Below are positions 45,786 through 54,630 of a stretch of DNA of 64,000 nucleotides, in pieces. The notes beneath the pieces are model-generated. The model made no database searches. It saw nothing but the letters and a program-made list of their open reading frames with translations, and was not told the origin of the DNA. The DNA is from Brucella rhizosphaerae. Its GTDB lineage: Bacteria > Pseudomonadota > Alphaproteobacteria > Rhizobiales > Rhizobiaceae. Both the position numbers and the translations under genes were made by a program. Location of the stretch: NCBI RefSeq assembly GCF_002252475.1, contig NZ_NNRK01000034.1, positions 558,001 to 622,000 on the forward strand, written 5' to 3'. How positions within the stretch are numbered: the stretch's first letter is position 1; every line of letters starts with the position of its first letter.

Positions 45786-46412
45786 TCAGACCTTGCCGTT
45801 TATCCAATTGGCGTAAACCGGATAGTCGCCTTCGGCTAGCAGGCTTATAGTTTCCTGCAAGGGGAGGCCGACTACATTGGTATATGAGCCGACCAGCTTG
45901 ATAACAAAGCTCCCAGCAAGGCCTTGAACGGCATAACCGCCAGCCTTGCCACGCCACTCACCTGAAGCCAGATAGGCGTCAATCTGTTTGCGCGTCAGGC
46001 GCTCGAAACGCAAACGCGTTTCAACGAGCGTCTGACGCAAATTGCCGTTCGGCAGAATGAGGCAAACGCCAGTGAAAACCTTATGGGTGCGCCCCGACAG
46101 AAGACGCAGACATTCCCGCGCTTCATCGTTAATCTCCGCCTTGGGCAGGACACGACGTCCCACAGCAACAACCGTATCGGCCGCCAGAACATAAGCATTG
46201 GCGAAGTTTTCATCGCCTTTCAATTGTTCCTGTGCCGCGTTTGCCTTTTCACGCGCAAGACGTCGCGCCAATGAACGCGGATGTTCTGCGCGCTCAGGCG
46301 TTTCGTCAATATCAGCTGGCTGAATATGATCCGGCTCAATGCCGACCTGCCCCAGAAGCTCGATCCTGCGGGGAGAGCCGGAGGCAAGAACCAGCTTATG
46401 TTGCGCGCTCAT
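45786..46412 (-). CDS. maf: Maf-like nucleotide pyrophosphatase
   Basis: A 208-residue Maf family protein, which hydrolyses non-canonical or house-cleaning nucleoside triphosphates. Motifs are [14 protein letters not shown] at the N-terminus, [18 protein letters not shown] in the middle and [22 protein letters not shown] at the end. The ATG at 46412 is used; a TTG two codons upstream has better spacing from AGGA and could be the true start. It lies between infA and yacG. Confidence 0.92.
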   Translation of the reverse strand: MSAQHKLVLASGSPRRIELLGQVGIEPDHIQPADIDETPERAEHPRSLARRLAREKANAAQEQLKGDENFANAYVLAADTVVAVGRRVLPKAEINDEARECLRLLSGRTHKVFTGVCLILPNGNLRQTLVETRLRFERLTRKQIDAYLASGEWRGKAGGYAVQGLAGSFVIKLVGSYTNVVGLPLQETISLLAEGDYPVYANWINGKV

Positions 46413-46461
46413 AGACAAGGTTTTTCCTGGAACAAAGTTTTCCTGAAAGGCAGGATACTGC

Positions 46462-46680
46462 TTACTTGAAGCGGTAGGTGATACGGCCCTTGGTCAGGTC
46501 GTAAGGGGTCATTTCGACGAGAACCTTGTCGCCAGCGAGAACGCGGATGCGGTTTTTGCGCATGCGACCTGCGGTATGGGCAATAATTTCATGTTCGTTT
46601 TCGAGCTTCACGCGGAACATTGCATTCGGCAGCAGTTCCGTAACAACACCCGGAAACTCGAGGACTTCTTCTTTCGCCAT
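46462..46680 (-). CDS. infA: Translation initiation factor IF-1
   Basis: A 72-residue IF-1 with the complete S1-like OB fold ([41 protein letters not shown]). It occupies the ribosomal A site during initiation. The start was set at 46680, which gives the exact family length; 12 more codons are open upstream. It is first in infA-maf-yacG. Confidence 0.97.
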   Translation of the reverse strand: MAKEEVLEFPGVVTELLPNAMFRVKLENEHEIIAHTAGRMRKNRIRVLAGDKVLVEMTPYDLTKGRITYRFK

Positions 46681-46792
46681 GCGATACCTGTTACTTTCTT
46701 TGATAGATTGGCCCAAAACCGGGCCGCAGCTTTAAATTTGGCCGGAACCTATATGATTAGACGGCATTTGTGAACAACCGAATTGGGCGATG

Positions 46793-47263
46793 TTATTTTG
46801 GTGCAAATCTCTTAGTAATTTGCCGCTTTAAGCGGTCTCGCACATCACGATATGCATTCATGATCTGCTCCCGACTTCCCGTCATAAGCGTTGGATCAGG
46901 CGTTGGCCAATATTCCACATCGACGGAAAAGCCACGCATCCGTTCAAGCACTGTATGATGCGCGAGCGGTGTGAGTGTGATGATAAGATCGAAATAGCCG
47001 TCAGCCAGTTCTTCCAGTTCGCGCGGTTGCCGGGCATCGAGCGACAGGCCTTCTTCAATAAGCACTGCATCGACAAACGGATCGCGCTCGCCGCGCTGAA
47101 CACCGGCTGAAGCTATATACATATTGGGTGGAAGCAGCTTTCTTGCAAGAAGTTCGGCAATTGGCGAACGAATAGAATTCTTGCCACAGACGAAAAGCAC
47201 AGAAGTCGGACGTTTGACGGCTTCTGTTTCTTCAGCTTGTGCAGTCGCTTCCTGAGTGGTCAT
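46793..47263 (-). CDS. Low-molecular-weight protein tyrosine phosphatase family protein
   Basis: A 156-residue phosphatase of the LMW-PTP/arsenate-reductase fold, with the P-loop VCGKNSIRSP (Cys-x5-Arg-Ser) about 27 residues from the N-terminus and the late acid DPT (WPTPDPTLM). The P-loop differs from the classic CxGNxCRSP. The substrate could be a phosphotyrosine protein or arsenate, and cannot be decided. The ATG at 47263 is used; the extra TTG codon before it is unlikely. It follows the UPF0262 gene by six bases. Confidence 0.85.
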   Translation of the reverse strand: MTTQEATAQAEETEAVKRPTSVLFVCGKNSIRSPIAELLARKLLPPNMYIASAGVQRGERDPFVDAVLIEEGLSLDARQPRELEELADGYFDLIITLTPLAHHTVLERMRGFSVDVEYWPTPDPTLMTGSREQIMNAYRDVRDRLKRQITKRFAPK

Positions 47264-47269
47264 CAAGGA

Positions 47270-47752
47270 TCAGCCCCGCCAGTGCAGCACGCAGACGAGC
47301 GTGAAAAGGCGCCGTGCGGTCGCAAAATCGACTTCGATCTTGCCATTCAGCCGCGTTTGCAGGGTTTGCGATCCTTCGTTGTGCAAGCCGCGCCGACCCA
47401 TGTCGATTGCCTCGATCTTGCTGGGGCTCGCGGAGCGAATAGCCTCATAATAGCTTTCGCAAACGAGAAAATAGTCGCGCACAACGCGCCGCAGCGGGGT
47501 TAGCGAGAGAATGTGAGTCGCAACACCATCGCCGCTTTCACGCATGATGGAAAAAATCAGACGTGATTCCATCAGTGAGAGTTTCAGCTTATAGGGGCCG
47601 CCAGTATCGTCGCCCACCGGGTGAAAAGCATTCTCTTCAATCAGATCGAAGATCGCGACCGCGCGCTCATGCTCGACGTCAGGCGTCGAGCGGCCGATGG
47701 ATTCATCGAGCTCGACGTCAACAAGACGGGCATTAGGAACGCCGGCGGTCAT
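47270..47752 (-). CDS. UPF0262 family protein
   Basis: A 160-residue protein of the UPF0262 family, conserved in Rhizobiales next to hisD. No motif suggests a catalytic role and no function is known to me. Conserved-looking parts are the acidic N-terminus and [20 protein letters not shown]. The start has a GAGG site overlapping the hisD end region, and the spacing suggests a hisD-UPF0262-phosphatase operon. Confidence 0.88.
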   Translation of the reverse strand: MTAGVPNARLVDVELDESIGRSTPDVEHERAVAIFDLIEENAFHPVGDDTGGPYKLKLSLMESRLIFSIMRESGDGVATHILSLTPLRRVVRDYFLVCESYYEAIRSASPSKIEAIDMGRRGLHNEGSQTLQTRLNGKIEVDFATARRLFTLVCVLHWRG

Positions 47753-47758
47753 GATACC

Positions 47759-49051
47759 TCATAGATTGAGCCGGATGGCGACTGATTGTGCGTGAGCGTC
47801 GAGGCCTTCGGCACGAGCGATTTCTATGGCTGCGGGGCCGAGGGCGCGCAACTGATCCGGCCCGAGTTTGAGAATTGAAGTGCGCTTCATGTAATCGAGT
47901 ACTGAAAGGCCAGACGAGAAACGCGCCGAACGTGCAGTCGGCAGGACGTGATTGCAGCCCCCGACATAATCGCCGATCACTTCCGGCGTATAGGCACCGA
48001 TGAAGACAGAGCCGGCATTGCGAATCTTGGGCAGCAGCGCTTCCGGATCGGCCGTTGCAATCTCCAGATGCTCTGCGGCAATACGGTTTGCCAGCGGAAT
48101 GGCAGCGTCGAAGTCTTCGACCAGAATGACGGCACCAAAATCGCGCCAGCTGGCTGCTGCGGTTTCAGCTCGCGGCAAGGTTTTAAGCTGACGCTCTACA
48201 GCTTCTTCAACGGCCTTAGCAAAAGGCTCGTCATTGGTCATGAGAATCGATTGGGCTGCAGTATCATGTTCCGCCTGCGCCAGAATATCGGCAGCAAGCC
48301 AATCTGGATTGTTGTCCTTGTCGGCCATCACCAGCACTTCGGAAGGTCCGGCAATCATGTCGATGCCGACAGTGCCGAAAACAATGCGCTTGGCGGCTGC
48401 AACGAAAGCATTCCCCGGGCCGACGATTTTTGCGACCGGCTCAATGGTTTCAGTGCCGTAAGCAAGGGCCGCTACAGCCTGTGCACCACCGACGCGGTAG
48501 ATTTCCGAAACACCTGCAAGGCGCGCTGCAACCAGAACCAGCGGGTTGAGCTTGCCGTCGGGCGAGGGGACAACCATAACGATCCTGTCAACGCCCGCGA
48601 CCTTCGCAGGCACTGCATTCATCAGCACAGAGCTTGGATAGCTCGCCGTGCCGCCGGGCACATACAGGCCGACTGCTTCAATCGCCGTCCATCGCGAACC
48701 CAGTTCCACACCGAGCGCATCCGTATAGCGATCATCTTTAGGCAGTTGCCGCGAATGATGCTTTTCGATACGCTCATGGGCAAGTTTAAGGGCTTCAATG
48801 GTGGACGCAGGCGCGTGATCAAAAGCTGCATCGACTTCTGCTTCCGTCACGCGGATGCCGGTCTTTGTAAGATCGATGCGGTCAAAACGAAGTGAATATT
48901 CAATCAGTGCTGAATCGCCTTCGCGGCGCACACGATCAACGATTTCGCGGGCAGCACGATCCACATCTTCCGAGACCTCGCGCTTGCCGGTGAGGAAAGC
49001 TGCAAACTTCTGTTCAAAATCGGGATCGGTTTGTCTGAGCGTCGTGACCAC
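47759..49051 (-). CDS. hisD: Histidinol dehydrogenase
   Basis: A 430-residue enzyme for the last two oxidations of histidine synthesis, from L-histidinol to L-histidine with two NAD. Family segments are GLYVPGGTASYPSSVLMNAVPAKVAG (in part), GPGNAFVAAAKR, DMIAGPSEVLV and the zinc/catalytic region AQAEHDTAAQ; the late NHVLPTARSARFSSGLSV is typical. The start is GTG at 49051. Other his genes are not adjacent, as is usual in this order. Confidence 0.96.
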   Translation of the reverse strand: MVTTLRQTDPDFEQKFAAFLTGKREVSEDVDRAAREIVDRVRREGDSALIEYSLRFDRIDLTKTGIRVTEAEVDAAFDHAPASTIEALKLAHERIEKHHSRQLPKDDRYTDALGVELGSRWTAIEAVGLYVPGGTASYPSSVLMNAVPAKVAGVDRIVMVVPSPDGKLNPLVLVAARLAGVSEIYRVGGAQAVAALAYGTETIEPVAKIVGPGNAFVAAAKRIVFGTVGIDMIAGPSEVLVMADKDNNPDWLAADILAQAEHDTAAQSILMTNDEPFAKAVEEAVERQLKTLPRAETAAASWRDFGAVILVEDFDAAIPLANRIAAEHLEIATADPEALLPKIRNAGSVFIGAYTPEVIGDYVGGCNHVLPTARSARFSSGLSVLDYMKRTSILKLGPDQLRALGPAAIEIARAEGLDAHAQSVAIRLNL

Positions 49052-49119
49052 GCTGGTATTCCTTTAATTGTCAGTCTGGGCAAAGCCCGTCAGGTATGCG
49101 AAGCAGTTGTCAGCGGCAA

Positions 49120-49569
49120 TCAGGTGTCGTGCCGCGGCAGGGTATTTGTTTCCCAGGCCGGACCGAGATCCGTCAACTGCGCCTCAATACATTCCACATC
49201 CAGTCGGATAGCTGCATTTGCCGAAAAAGTCAGTTCGATTGTTCCAGCAGGTGCTTCGCTGACGATAAAGCGAATGGCAAGCAGGGAGAGAACCTCGTCG
49301 GGCTTCTGTCGATCAATGCCGGTGGCTTTTGCAATCGTTACACGATTAAAATGCAGTGTGGCGCGGCGGCGCTGATACTGAGGTTTGCGAAACAGCTTGG
49401 GCTTTGCTTCTTCCCAGGCAAAACGATTGGCAGTCAGGACGAACCGCTTATCCTTCGCAAGGTATTGAAGATCGGAGACTTTGAGGACTGCATCCTGAAG
49501 ATGTGCGGACAGGACCTGCAAATCCTCTTCATCCAGTGCCACAAGCTTCAACATTTCCATATCTGGCAT
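49120..49569 (-). CDS. DUF2948 family protein
   Basis: A 149-residue protein of the DUF2948 family found between murA and hisD in many Rhizobiales. It starts MPDMEMLKLVALDEEDLQVLSAHLQDA-like and has FAWEEAKP and the late AIRLDVECIEAQLTDLGPAW. No catalytic motif is visible and the function is unknown. A stable position between two essential biosynthetic genes suggests housekeeping use. Confidence 0.87.
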   Translation of the reverse strand: MPDMEMLKLVALDEEDLQVLSAHLQDAVLKVSDLQYLAKDKRFVLTANRFAWEEAKPKLFRKPQYQRRRATLHFNRVTIAKATGIDRQKPDEVLSLLAIRFIVSEAPAGTIELTFSANAAIRLDVECIEAQLTDLGPAWETNTLPRHDT

Positions 49570-49698
49570 CGTTCCCTGCTGTTCTTCAGATTTAGGCCCT
49601 GCTGCTATCCAAGCTTAGGCAATGCCAACTTTACATGTCAGCACAAAAAAATCGACAGGCTTTTCAGCCTGTTGATGATTGCGTAACGGGTAACAAGA

Positions 49699-49830
49699 AA
49701 AAAGCCGGGAAAAAAGCATGTCGCAGAAAAGTGGGTGCCGGTTTTCCGTTTACGACATGCGAGAAACAAAGACTTAAAGCGCGTCGCAGGAATGCGATAA
49801 AATGCGACGCGCTTTAAATTCCGGCTTTTT
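49699..49830 (-). terminator. murA terminator split by a repeat element
   Basis: AAAAAGCCGG (49699-49708) and CCGGCTTTTT (49821-49830) are perfect 10-base arms with A- and T-runs, the form of an intrinsic terminator downstream of murA. The arms are separated by 112 bases that are almost wholly the composite repeat at 49716-49817. Confidence 0.65.
49716..49817. repeat. Bipartite intergenic repeat, type A plus type B, copy 6
   Basis: The type A palindrome (GCATGTC...GACATGC, 49716-49760, core AAAAGTGGGTGCCGGTTTT) is followed by a type B palindrome with AAAGCGCGTCGCA and TGCGACGCGCTTT arms (49775-49816). This is the best-preserved composite copy in the window. It sits inside the loop of a split terminator stem. 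Confidence 0.8.
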
Positions 49831-49835
49831 AAGAG

Positions 49836-51128
49836 TTAACCGCTGATGCGTTCGACATTCGCGCCGCAACGCGAGAGCTTTTCTTCCAGTCGTTCAAAGC
49901 CGCGATCAAGGTGATAGACGCGGTTGACGATGGTTTCACCTTCGGCAGCAAGGCCTGCGATGACGAGAGAAACCGAAGCACGCAGATCGGTTGCCATAAC
50001 CTGAGCACCCTTGAGACGATCAACGCCTTCAACAGTTGCAGTCTGACCCGAAAGCGAAATCTTTGCGCCAAGACGCGCCAGTTCCTGCACATGCATGAAG
50101 CGATTCTCGAAAATCGTTTCGGTAATGCGCGACGTGCCCTTGGCCATGGTCATCAGGCCCATGAACTGCGCCTGAAGATCGGTAGGGAAGCCAGGGAACG
50201 GATCGGTTGTCACATCAACCGGATGAATGCCATGACCATTGCGCACAACACGCAGACCGCTGTTGGTTTCGGTGATTTCCGCACCTGCCTTACGCAATGT
50301 GTCGAGCGCTGCCGAAAGCTGATTTTCCTGAGCGCCTTCGAGCAGGACATCACCACCGGTCATGGCAACAACCATGGCATAGGTGCCGGTTTCGATACGG
50401 TCAGGGATAACGCGAACGCGTGCACCTGAGAGGCTGGTGACGCCCTCAACATGGATCGTGCCGGTTCCTGCACCGCTGATTTTTGCACCCATTGCATTGA
50501 GGCAATCAGCAAGATTGACGACTTCTGGTTCGCGGGCTGCGTTTTCGATAACCGTCTCGCCTCGGGCGAGAGCTGCTGCCATCAGCATGACATGCGTGGC
50601 GCCGACAGAAACCTTTGGAAACTTGTATCGCGAGCCGATAAGGCCACCCTTGGGCGCGCGCGCCTTGGCATAGCCGTTTTCAATGTCGATCTGGGCGCCG
50701 AGTGCCTGTAGGCATTCGAGCAGCAGGTCCACTGGACGCGTGCCAATGGCGCAACCACCGGGCAGGGAAACATTGGCTTCGCCCATACGTGCCAGAAGCG
50801 GTCCGATAACCCAGAAACTCGCGCGCATCTTGGAAACCAGCTCATATGGAGCTGTGGTATCGACGATGTTGCGGGCTGTGAAATGAATGGTGCGCGAATA
50901 AGCACCATTCTGGTGTTCGCGGCGGCCATTGACCGAATAATCTACGCCATGATTGCTCAGGATGCGGATCAGCTGCTCGACGTCGGCCAAATGCGGCACA
51001 TTTTCCAGCGTCAGTGTATCGTCGGTCAGAAGGGAGGCGATCATCAAAGGCAGCGCGGCATTTTTCGCGCCAGAAATGGGAATGACGCCGTTGAGCTTGT
51101 TGCCGCCGACGATTTTAATGCGATCCAT
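49836..51128 (-). CDS. murA: UDP-N-acetylglucosamine 1-carboxyvinyltransferase
   Basis: A 430-residue MurA for the first committed step of peptidoglycan synthesis. It begins [20 protein letters not shown] with the catalytic Lys22 region ([11 protein letters not shown]), and the fosfomycin-target cysteine is in [11 protein letters not shown]. The C-terminus has [19 protein letters not shown] and the [13 protein letters not shown] segment. Length is standard. A functional cysteine implies ordinary fosfomycin sensitivity of the target. Confidence 0.97.
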   Translation of the reverse strand: MDRIKIVGGNKLNGVIPISGAKNAALPLMIASLLTDDTLTLENVPHLADVEQLIRILSNHGVDYSVNGRREHQNGAYSRTIHFTARNIVDTTAPYELVSKMRASFWVIGPLLARMGEANVSLPGGCAIGTRPVDLLLECLQALGAQIDIENGYAKARAPKGGLIGSRYKFPKVSVGATHVMLMAAALARGETVIENAAREPEVVNLADCLNAMGAKISGAGTGTIHVEGVTSLSGARVRVIPDRIETGTYAMVVAMTGGDVLLEGAQENQLSAALDTLRKAGAEITETNSGLRVVRNGHGIHPVDVTTDPFPGFPTDLQAQFMGLMTMAKGTSRITETIFENRFMHVQELARLGAKISLSGQTATVEGVDRLKGAQVMATDLRASVSLVIAGLAAEGETIVNRVYHLDRGFERLEEKLSRCGANVERISG

Positions 51129-51502
51129 GCTGTTTCACCTTCTGGGCCGAAGCCGTTGCCCGGTAATCGATTTTTGCATATTCCGCAGCGTTCATGCTTG
51201 CGGCGTTGCATTATGAAATGACGAGTCTTGCGGCGGAATTACGTCGATCACGAATCATAGCCGAACCGCGACGCCATCAAGAATTGAATTGTGCTTTTAT
51301 CGCAGCCACTCCCTATCTTCAAGAAAGGCTTTGCTGCGTTTGTTTCAGCTTAAAGCGCATTCCTTAAAGCTTGAATAGTTTTTTGGCCTGTAATGCGTTT
51401 TTGGAGGAGTGCCGATGAAAACCGGATGGTTGAAACTGCGTGTTGCTGCTTGTTTGATGCAGTTTTGAACAGGGCGTCGGCTCCCATTGGCCTGAAACCG
51501 CG
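51129..51502. other. 374-base gap between murA and a small basic-protein gene
   Basis: The gap should hold the murA promoter on the minus strand. On the plus strand a 17-codon frame at 51415-51468 (MKTGWLKLRVAACLMQF) has a strong GGAGGAG site five bases before its ATG. This could be a real micro-protein, a leader or the relic of a longer gene. Nothing else is recognisable. Confidence 0.45.
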
Positions 51503-51682
51503 CTAATCTTTATCTTCTTTACCGGCTGTGATGCCATCATTGCGCTCATCGGCGTCGCCTGCGCGTCGCGAACGCGACTGCACTTTGCGGCGCATCAGAT
51601 TCGCGCGCAGCTGCTCAGCGAGCCGCTTTTTGCGTGGATCGTCTTGGGTCTGTTTGTCGCTTTGGGTCTTTTTTTCGCTCAT
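51503..51682 (-). CDS. Small basic hypothetical protein
   Basis: A 59-residue protein, MSEKKTQSDKQTQDDPRKKR at the start, then a basic stretch (LRANLMRRKVQSRSRR) and an acidic tail. It has no cysteine, no signal peptide and no hydrophobic segment, so a cytoplasmic, possibly nucleic-acid-binding role is conceivable. Composition is that of a real gene of this genome rather than noise, and the stop/start context is clean, but the ribosome binding site is weak. Upstream of murA and divergent from tRNA-Thr. I do not recognise the family. Confidence 0.6.
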   Translation of the reverse strand: MSEKKTQSDKQTQDDPRKKRLAEQLRANLMRRKVQSRSRRAGDADERNDGITAGKEDKD

Positions 51683-51829
51683 GCACTTTATGTACTACGG
51701 TAAAAAGCCCACGAAAAGTGGCTTTCAAAGCGAGTATCCAAGGATTTCCACATTAAGTGAAAAGAAATTCGATTGGTTGCTTGCGGTTTGCGTAATGATG
51801 TGGCAGAAGTCCGCCGCGTTCAAGAGAAT

Positions 51830-51904
51830 GCTGCGGTAGCTCAGTGGTAGAGCACTCCATTGGTAATGGAGAGGTCGAGAGTTCAATCCTCTCTCGCAGC
51901 ACCA
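51830..51904 (+). tRNA. tRNA-Thr (anticodon GGT)
   Basis: A 75-base cloverleaf: acceptor GCTGCGG with TCGCAGC, anticodon stem CTCCA/TGGAG around TTGGTAA, T-loop GTTCAATCC and an encoded CCA. Confidence 0.97.
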
Positions 51905-52156
51905 GTTTCCTCAAGTTGGAAACAAGACGCATTTCCCCTGAAATTAAAACTCAACCTTCACAATGACAGATATCACTGCTGTCTGCTTTGATTTGTGATC
52001 CGATTTTGCAAATTGAAAAGCGAATTCATTGCACTTGTCTTCAGCTTCTTCACGGATTGAATGCCTGCAGAAGCTTGTCGCATAAGTGGTTGAATAATTT
52101 CAACAAACCAGCTCATTAGCCGGTTTTACAAACATCTGTTTATGTAAAGAAGAGAA

Positions 52157-52233
52157 TGGCGCACCCGAAAGGATTCGAACCTCTGACCCCCAGATTCGTA
52201 GTCTGGTGCTCTATCCAGCTGAGCTACGGGTGC
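52157..52233 (-). tRNA. tRNA-Arg (anticodon ACG)
   Basis: A 77-base cloverleaf on the minus strand: acceptor GCACCCG with CGGGTGC, anticodon stem CCAGA/TCTGG around CTACGAA, T-loop GTTCGAATC and an encoded CCA. The ACG anticodon is normally edited to inosine by TadA. Confidence 0.97.
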
Positions 52234-52628
52234 GTGCCTGTGTGCCGCTTGCTGCGGCGATGGGCGGTTGATAATCGGACGGATTACTAAATGCAAGCAC
52301 CTTCTTGGAAAAAAATGCGCTTATGTGAAGTTTTCTTATCAATGCCCGGTTTTACGGGCTTTATGAGCCTGTCGCGAGATGGGGAAAACGCGCAAAATGC
52401 ATGCGTCAGCACAAAGTCAGGCGCGTAAAGTAGTCGCAAAATGGGAATCACGCAGTGAAAAAGACCAGTGTTCTGATTCCGACATTGGCATTCCTTCGTT
52501 ACAAGCGACGAAAAAATGTCGGAATCGCAGAAACCACCAGAAGATTTATGAATCGAGTGGGCTTTTCGAGTTTGATGTTTGCAACGCTTTATATGTTGGG
52601 GCGCGGCTCACACGGCAGATTCAATCTA
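52234..52628. other. 395-base gap containing a long hairpin
   Basis: GATTCCGACATT (52475-52486) and AATGTCGGAATC (52515-52526) are perfect 12-base arms, and the 28-base interior folds again through TTCGT and ACGAA. It lies about 100 bases beyond the 3' end of the histidine kinase gene and 240 bases upstream of tRNA-Arg. It could end the kinase transcript or be part of a small RNA. No T-run is adjacent. Nothing else is recognisable in the gap. Confidence 0.5.
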
Positions 52629-54197
52629 CTACGCGTTGTCGCTTGCGTGTTGATTGCTGCGGCTTTCGGTCCAGTTCGGCAGGTCAGGAAGGCGAATCTC
52701 GAAATGCGCGCCGATGGGGCGATCCTCCCGCAGCTCAATCGTGCCTCCATGCGCTCGCACCAGTTCCTGAGCAATAGCAAGACCAAGGCCCGTGCCGTCG
52801 CTGCGTGTGGACCCCTTAAATGCTGTAAAGAGGTTGTCGCGTGCTTTCTGCGGCAAGCCAGGGCCTGTGTCTTCCACGCCAATGATTGTCGTCGTCCCGA
52901 TTCTTCCTGCAGAAAGCGTAAGGCGCTTGACGGTGGACACATCACTGCGGTGATCGCGCTCCATGGCCTGTACCGAGTTGCGGCAAAGATTGTGCAGCAC
53001 GCGGAACAGCTGCTCGGAATCAACATTTAGTTCGAAATCAATCGGAATAAGATTTTCGAATTCGATACCGCTTTCCGTTCTCAGATTGAGTGTTTCCTGC
53101 ACATCAAGAATAACGGTGCTTAACTGCACGCGGCGTGGAGCAGGCGGTGCTTCCTGGGATCGGCCATAGGCCATCACGCTTTCCGAGTAATTGATGGCCC
53201 GGCTCAGCGTATGAATGAGCTTTGGCGCAAAGCGCTGCACCATCGGGTCTCTGGTGTCGGCAAGTCTGTCCGACATCAGTTGCGCCGATGCCAGAATGTT
53301 GCGCATATCGTGATTGATCTTGGAAACCGCCAGGCCCAGATCGGCCAGATGTTTCTGCTCTTTCAGCGTGCGCTGCAAATCACTTTGGATATGTGCAATC
53401 TGTCGCTGCGCGATGCCAAATTCATCCTTGCGGTTTTCCGGCACGAGAATCCGGGTTGGATTGTCGGGTGCCGAGGCAAAATCAATCATGTTTCGATGCA
53501 TGAGCCGCACGGGGCGCAACAACATCTCATGAATGAGGAGATAGATGAGGCTCGCGGCAATGACCGAGATCAGCAGAGAAATGATTGCCACATTGGTTGC
53601 ATAACTCAGCATTGCATGACGCAGTGGTGCGTCCGAGGTGACGATTTCAATAATGCGTCCGGGTGTGGCTGATGGCGGGTTTGAGCCATAGATACGTAAC
53701 GTGCGATTGCCGCCATTAAACAGCGTCCCAAACGCATCCCAGATGGCGGCCGCCTCACTGATATTATTGAGATCCACAACCTGATCGATATTGCCCGGCA
53801 TTTCGCTCATTGCCAGAAGATGAGATGCGCCTGCTTCGCGCAAAGCAATCGCTTTGGTGCCCGTTGCGAGCAGCACCTTGTCCTGCACTTCGCGTGGGAT
53901 ATTGATATTGCCACTCGCGATAAGTACCTCGCTGACAGCATCGACTGTGTCGAGGCGCGAACTCATCCAGCGCACACGCATATTGGCAATGGATGGGACG
54001 AAAATCAGAACTTCAGCGATAAGAACGGCGAGAGCTGTCAGAATGAGCAGTTTGCTCGATAGTCGGTTGCGCCAGCGAAGGCGGGCGAACTGGGTCGGTG
54101 AAGTCCTGTCATCTTTTGAAGATGCCATAGCGGAGGAATGCGCGGCTGCATCGGCAACGACCCCACCTGTTTCCATGGTTTTTTCAACAGCCGCCAT
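52629..54197 (-). CDS. Membrane sensor histidine kinase
   Basis: A 522-residue kinase with two membrane helices (about residues 48-70 and 200-222 from the chosen start), a periplasmic sensor region between them, a HAMP-like linker (LLRPVRLMHRNMIDFA), the phospho-acceptor box SKINHDMRNILASAQL and an ATPase domain with LCRNSVQAM, VEDTGPGLP and GTGLGLAIAQELV. The ATG at 54197 is chosen over an upstream TTG at 54233; 54176 is also possible. No response regulator gene is adjacent, so the partner is unknown. It is divergent from the efflux operon, which it might regulate. Confidence 0.9.
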   Translation of the reverse strand: MAAVEKTMETGGVVADAAAHSSAMASSKDDRTSPTQFARLRWRNRLSSKLLILTALAVLIAEVLIFVPSIANMRVRWMSSRLDTVDAVSEVLIASGNINIPREVQDKVLLATGTKAIALREAGASHLLAMSEMPGNIDQVVDLNNISEAAAIWDAFGTLFNGGNRTLRIYGSNPPSATPGRIIEIVTSDAPLRHAMLSYATNVAIISLLISVIAASLIYLLIHEMLLRPVRLMHRNMIDFASAPDNPTRILVPENRKDEFGIAQRQIAHIQSDLQRTLKEQKHLADLGLAVSKINHDMRNILASAQLMSDRLADTRDPMVQRFAPKLIHTLSRAINYSESVMAYGRSQEAPPAPRRVQLSTVILDVQETLNLRTESGIEFENLIPIDFELNVDSEQLFRVLHNLCRNSVQAMERDHRSDVSTVKRLTLSAGRIGTTTIIGVEDTGPGLPQKARDNLFTAFKGSTRSDGTGLGLAIAQELVRAHGGTIELREDRPIGAHFEIRLPDLPNWTESRSNQHASDNA

Positions 54198-54630
54198 ACG
54201 TTCAATCCAAACCGACAGGCTGTGTGGCTGCAATGCGGCCGTGCCTTATCCAGAAAGCTCATCACAATGCGATTACATATAAATGTCGCCTTCTATATAT
54301 GGTGGCGCAAGATAATTCCAACGGGCTTTGTCTTTTTTGATTGAAACAACGTGGCGAAGCTTCATCGCCTGCATTACCGAAATTTAACTCGACGTGCTGA
54401 ATCGGGACGTGCACACTCGTAAAAAGGGAAAACTGTGATGCCTCAAATGTTGCCCGTTAAGCGCAACTTATTGGGGCGATCATTATTTTGATACTGTTTG
54501 ATGCATATCCTGTGTCTACAGCATCGTGCTTGTGCAGCGCCCAAGAGGGGCCACAGCGCTCTAACGTGAATATGAATGATTGAATCAGAGGCTTGTCGAG
54601 GCATTCGGCAAGACCCTGCCGGAGAGTTGA
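54198..54630. other. 433-base divergent region between kinase and efflux genes
   Basis: It should hold both promoters. A 17-codon frame near 54438-54491 (MPQMLPVKRNLLGRSLF) follows AAAGGGA and is the only small frame with a ribosome binding site. AT-rich dyads such as ACAT-ATAA-ATGT near 54275 are visible. I see no TetR or MarR regulator gene and no clear operator for one. Confidence 0.4.

Noticed and set aside
44202-52233. An integrated genomic island at the tRNA genes
   Set aside because: No integrase, no direct repeat of a tRNA 3' end and no change in gene character was seen near tRNA-Phe, tRNA-Thr or tRNA-Arg; flanking genes are housekeeping.
52455-53030. A 191-codon plus-strand frame after the tRNA-Arg gap
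   Set aside because: More than half of it lies antisense to the histidine kinase ATPase domain, whose motifs are unambiguous. It starts inside the hairpin at 52475-52526 and has no family character.
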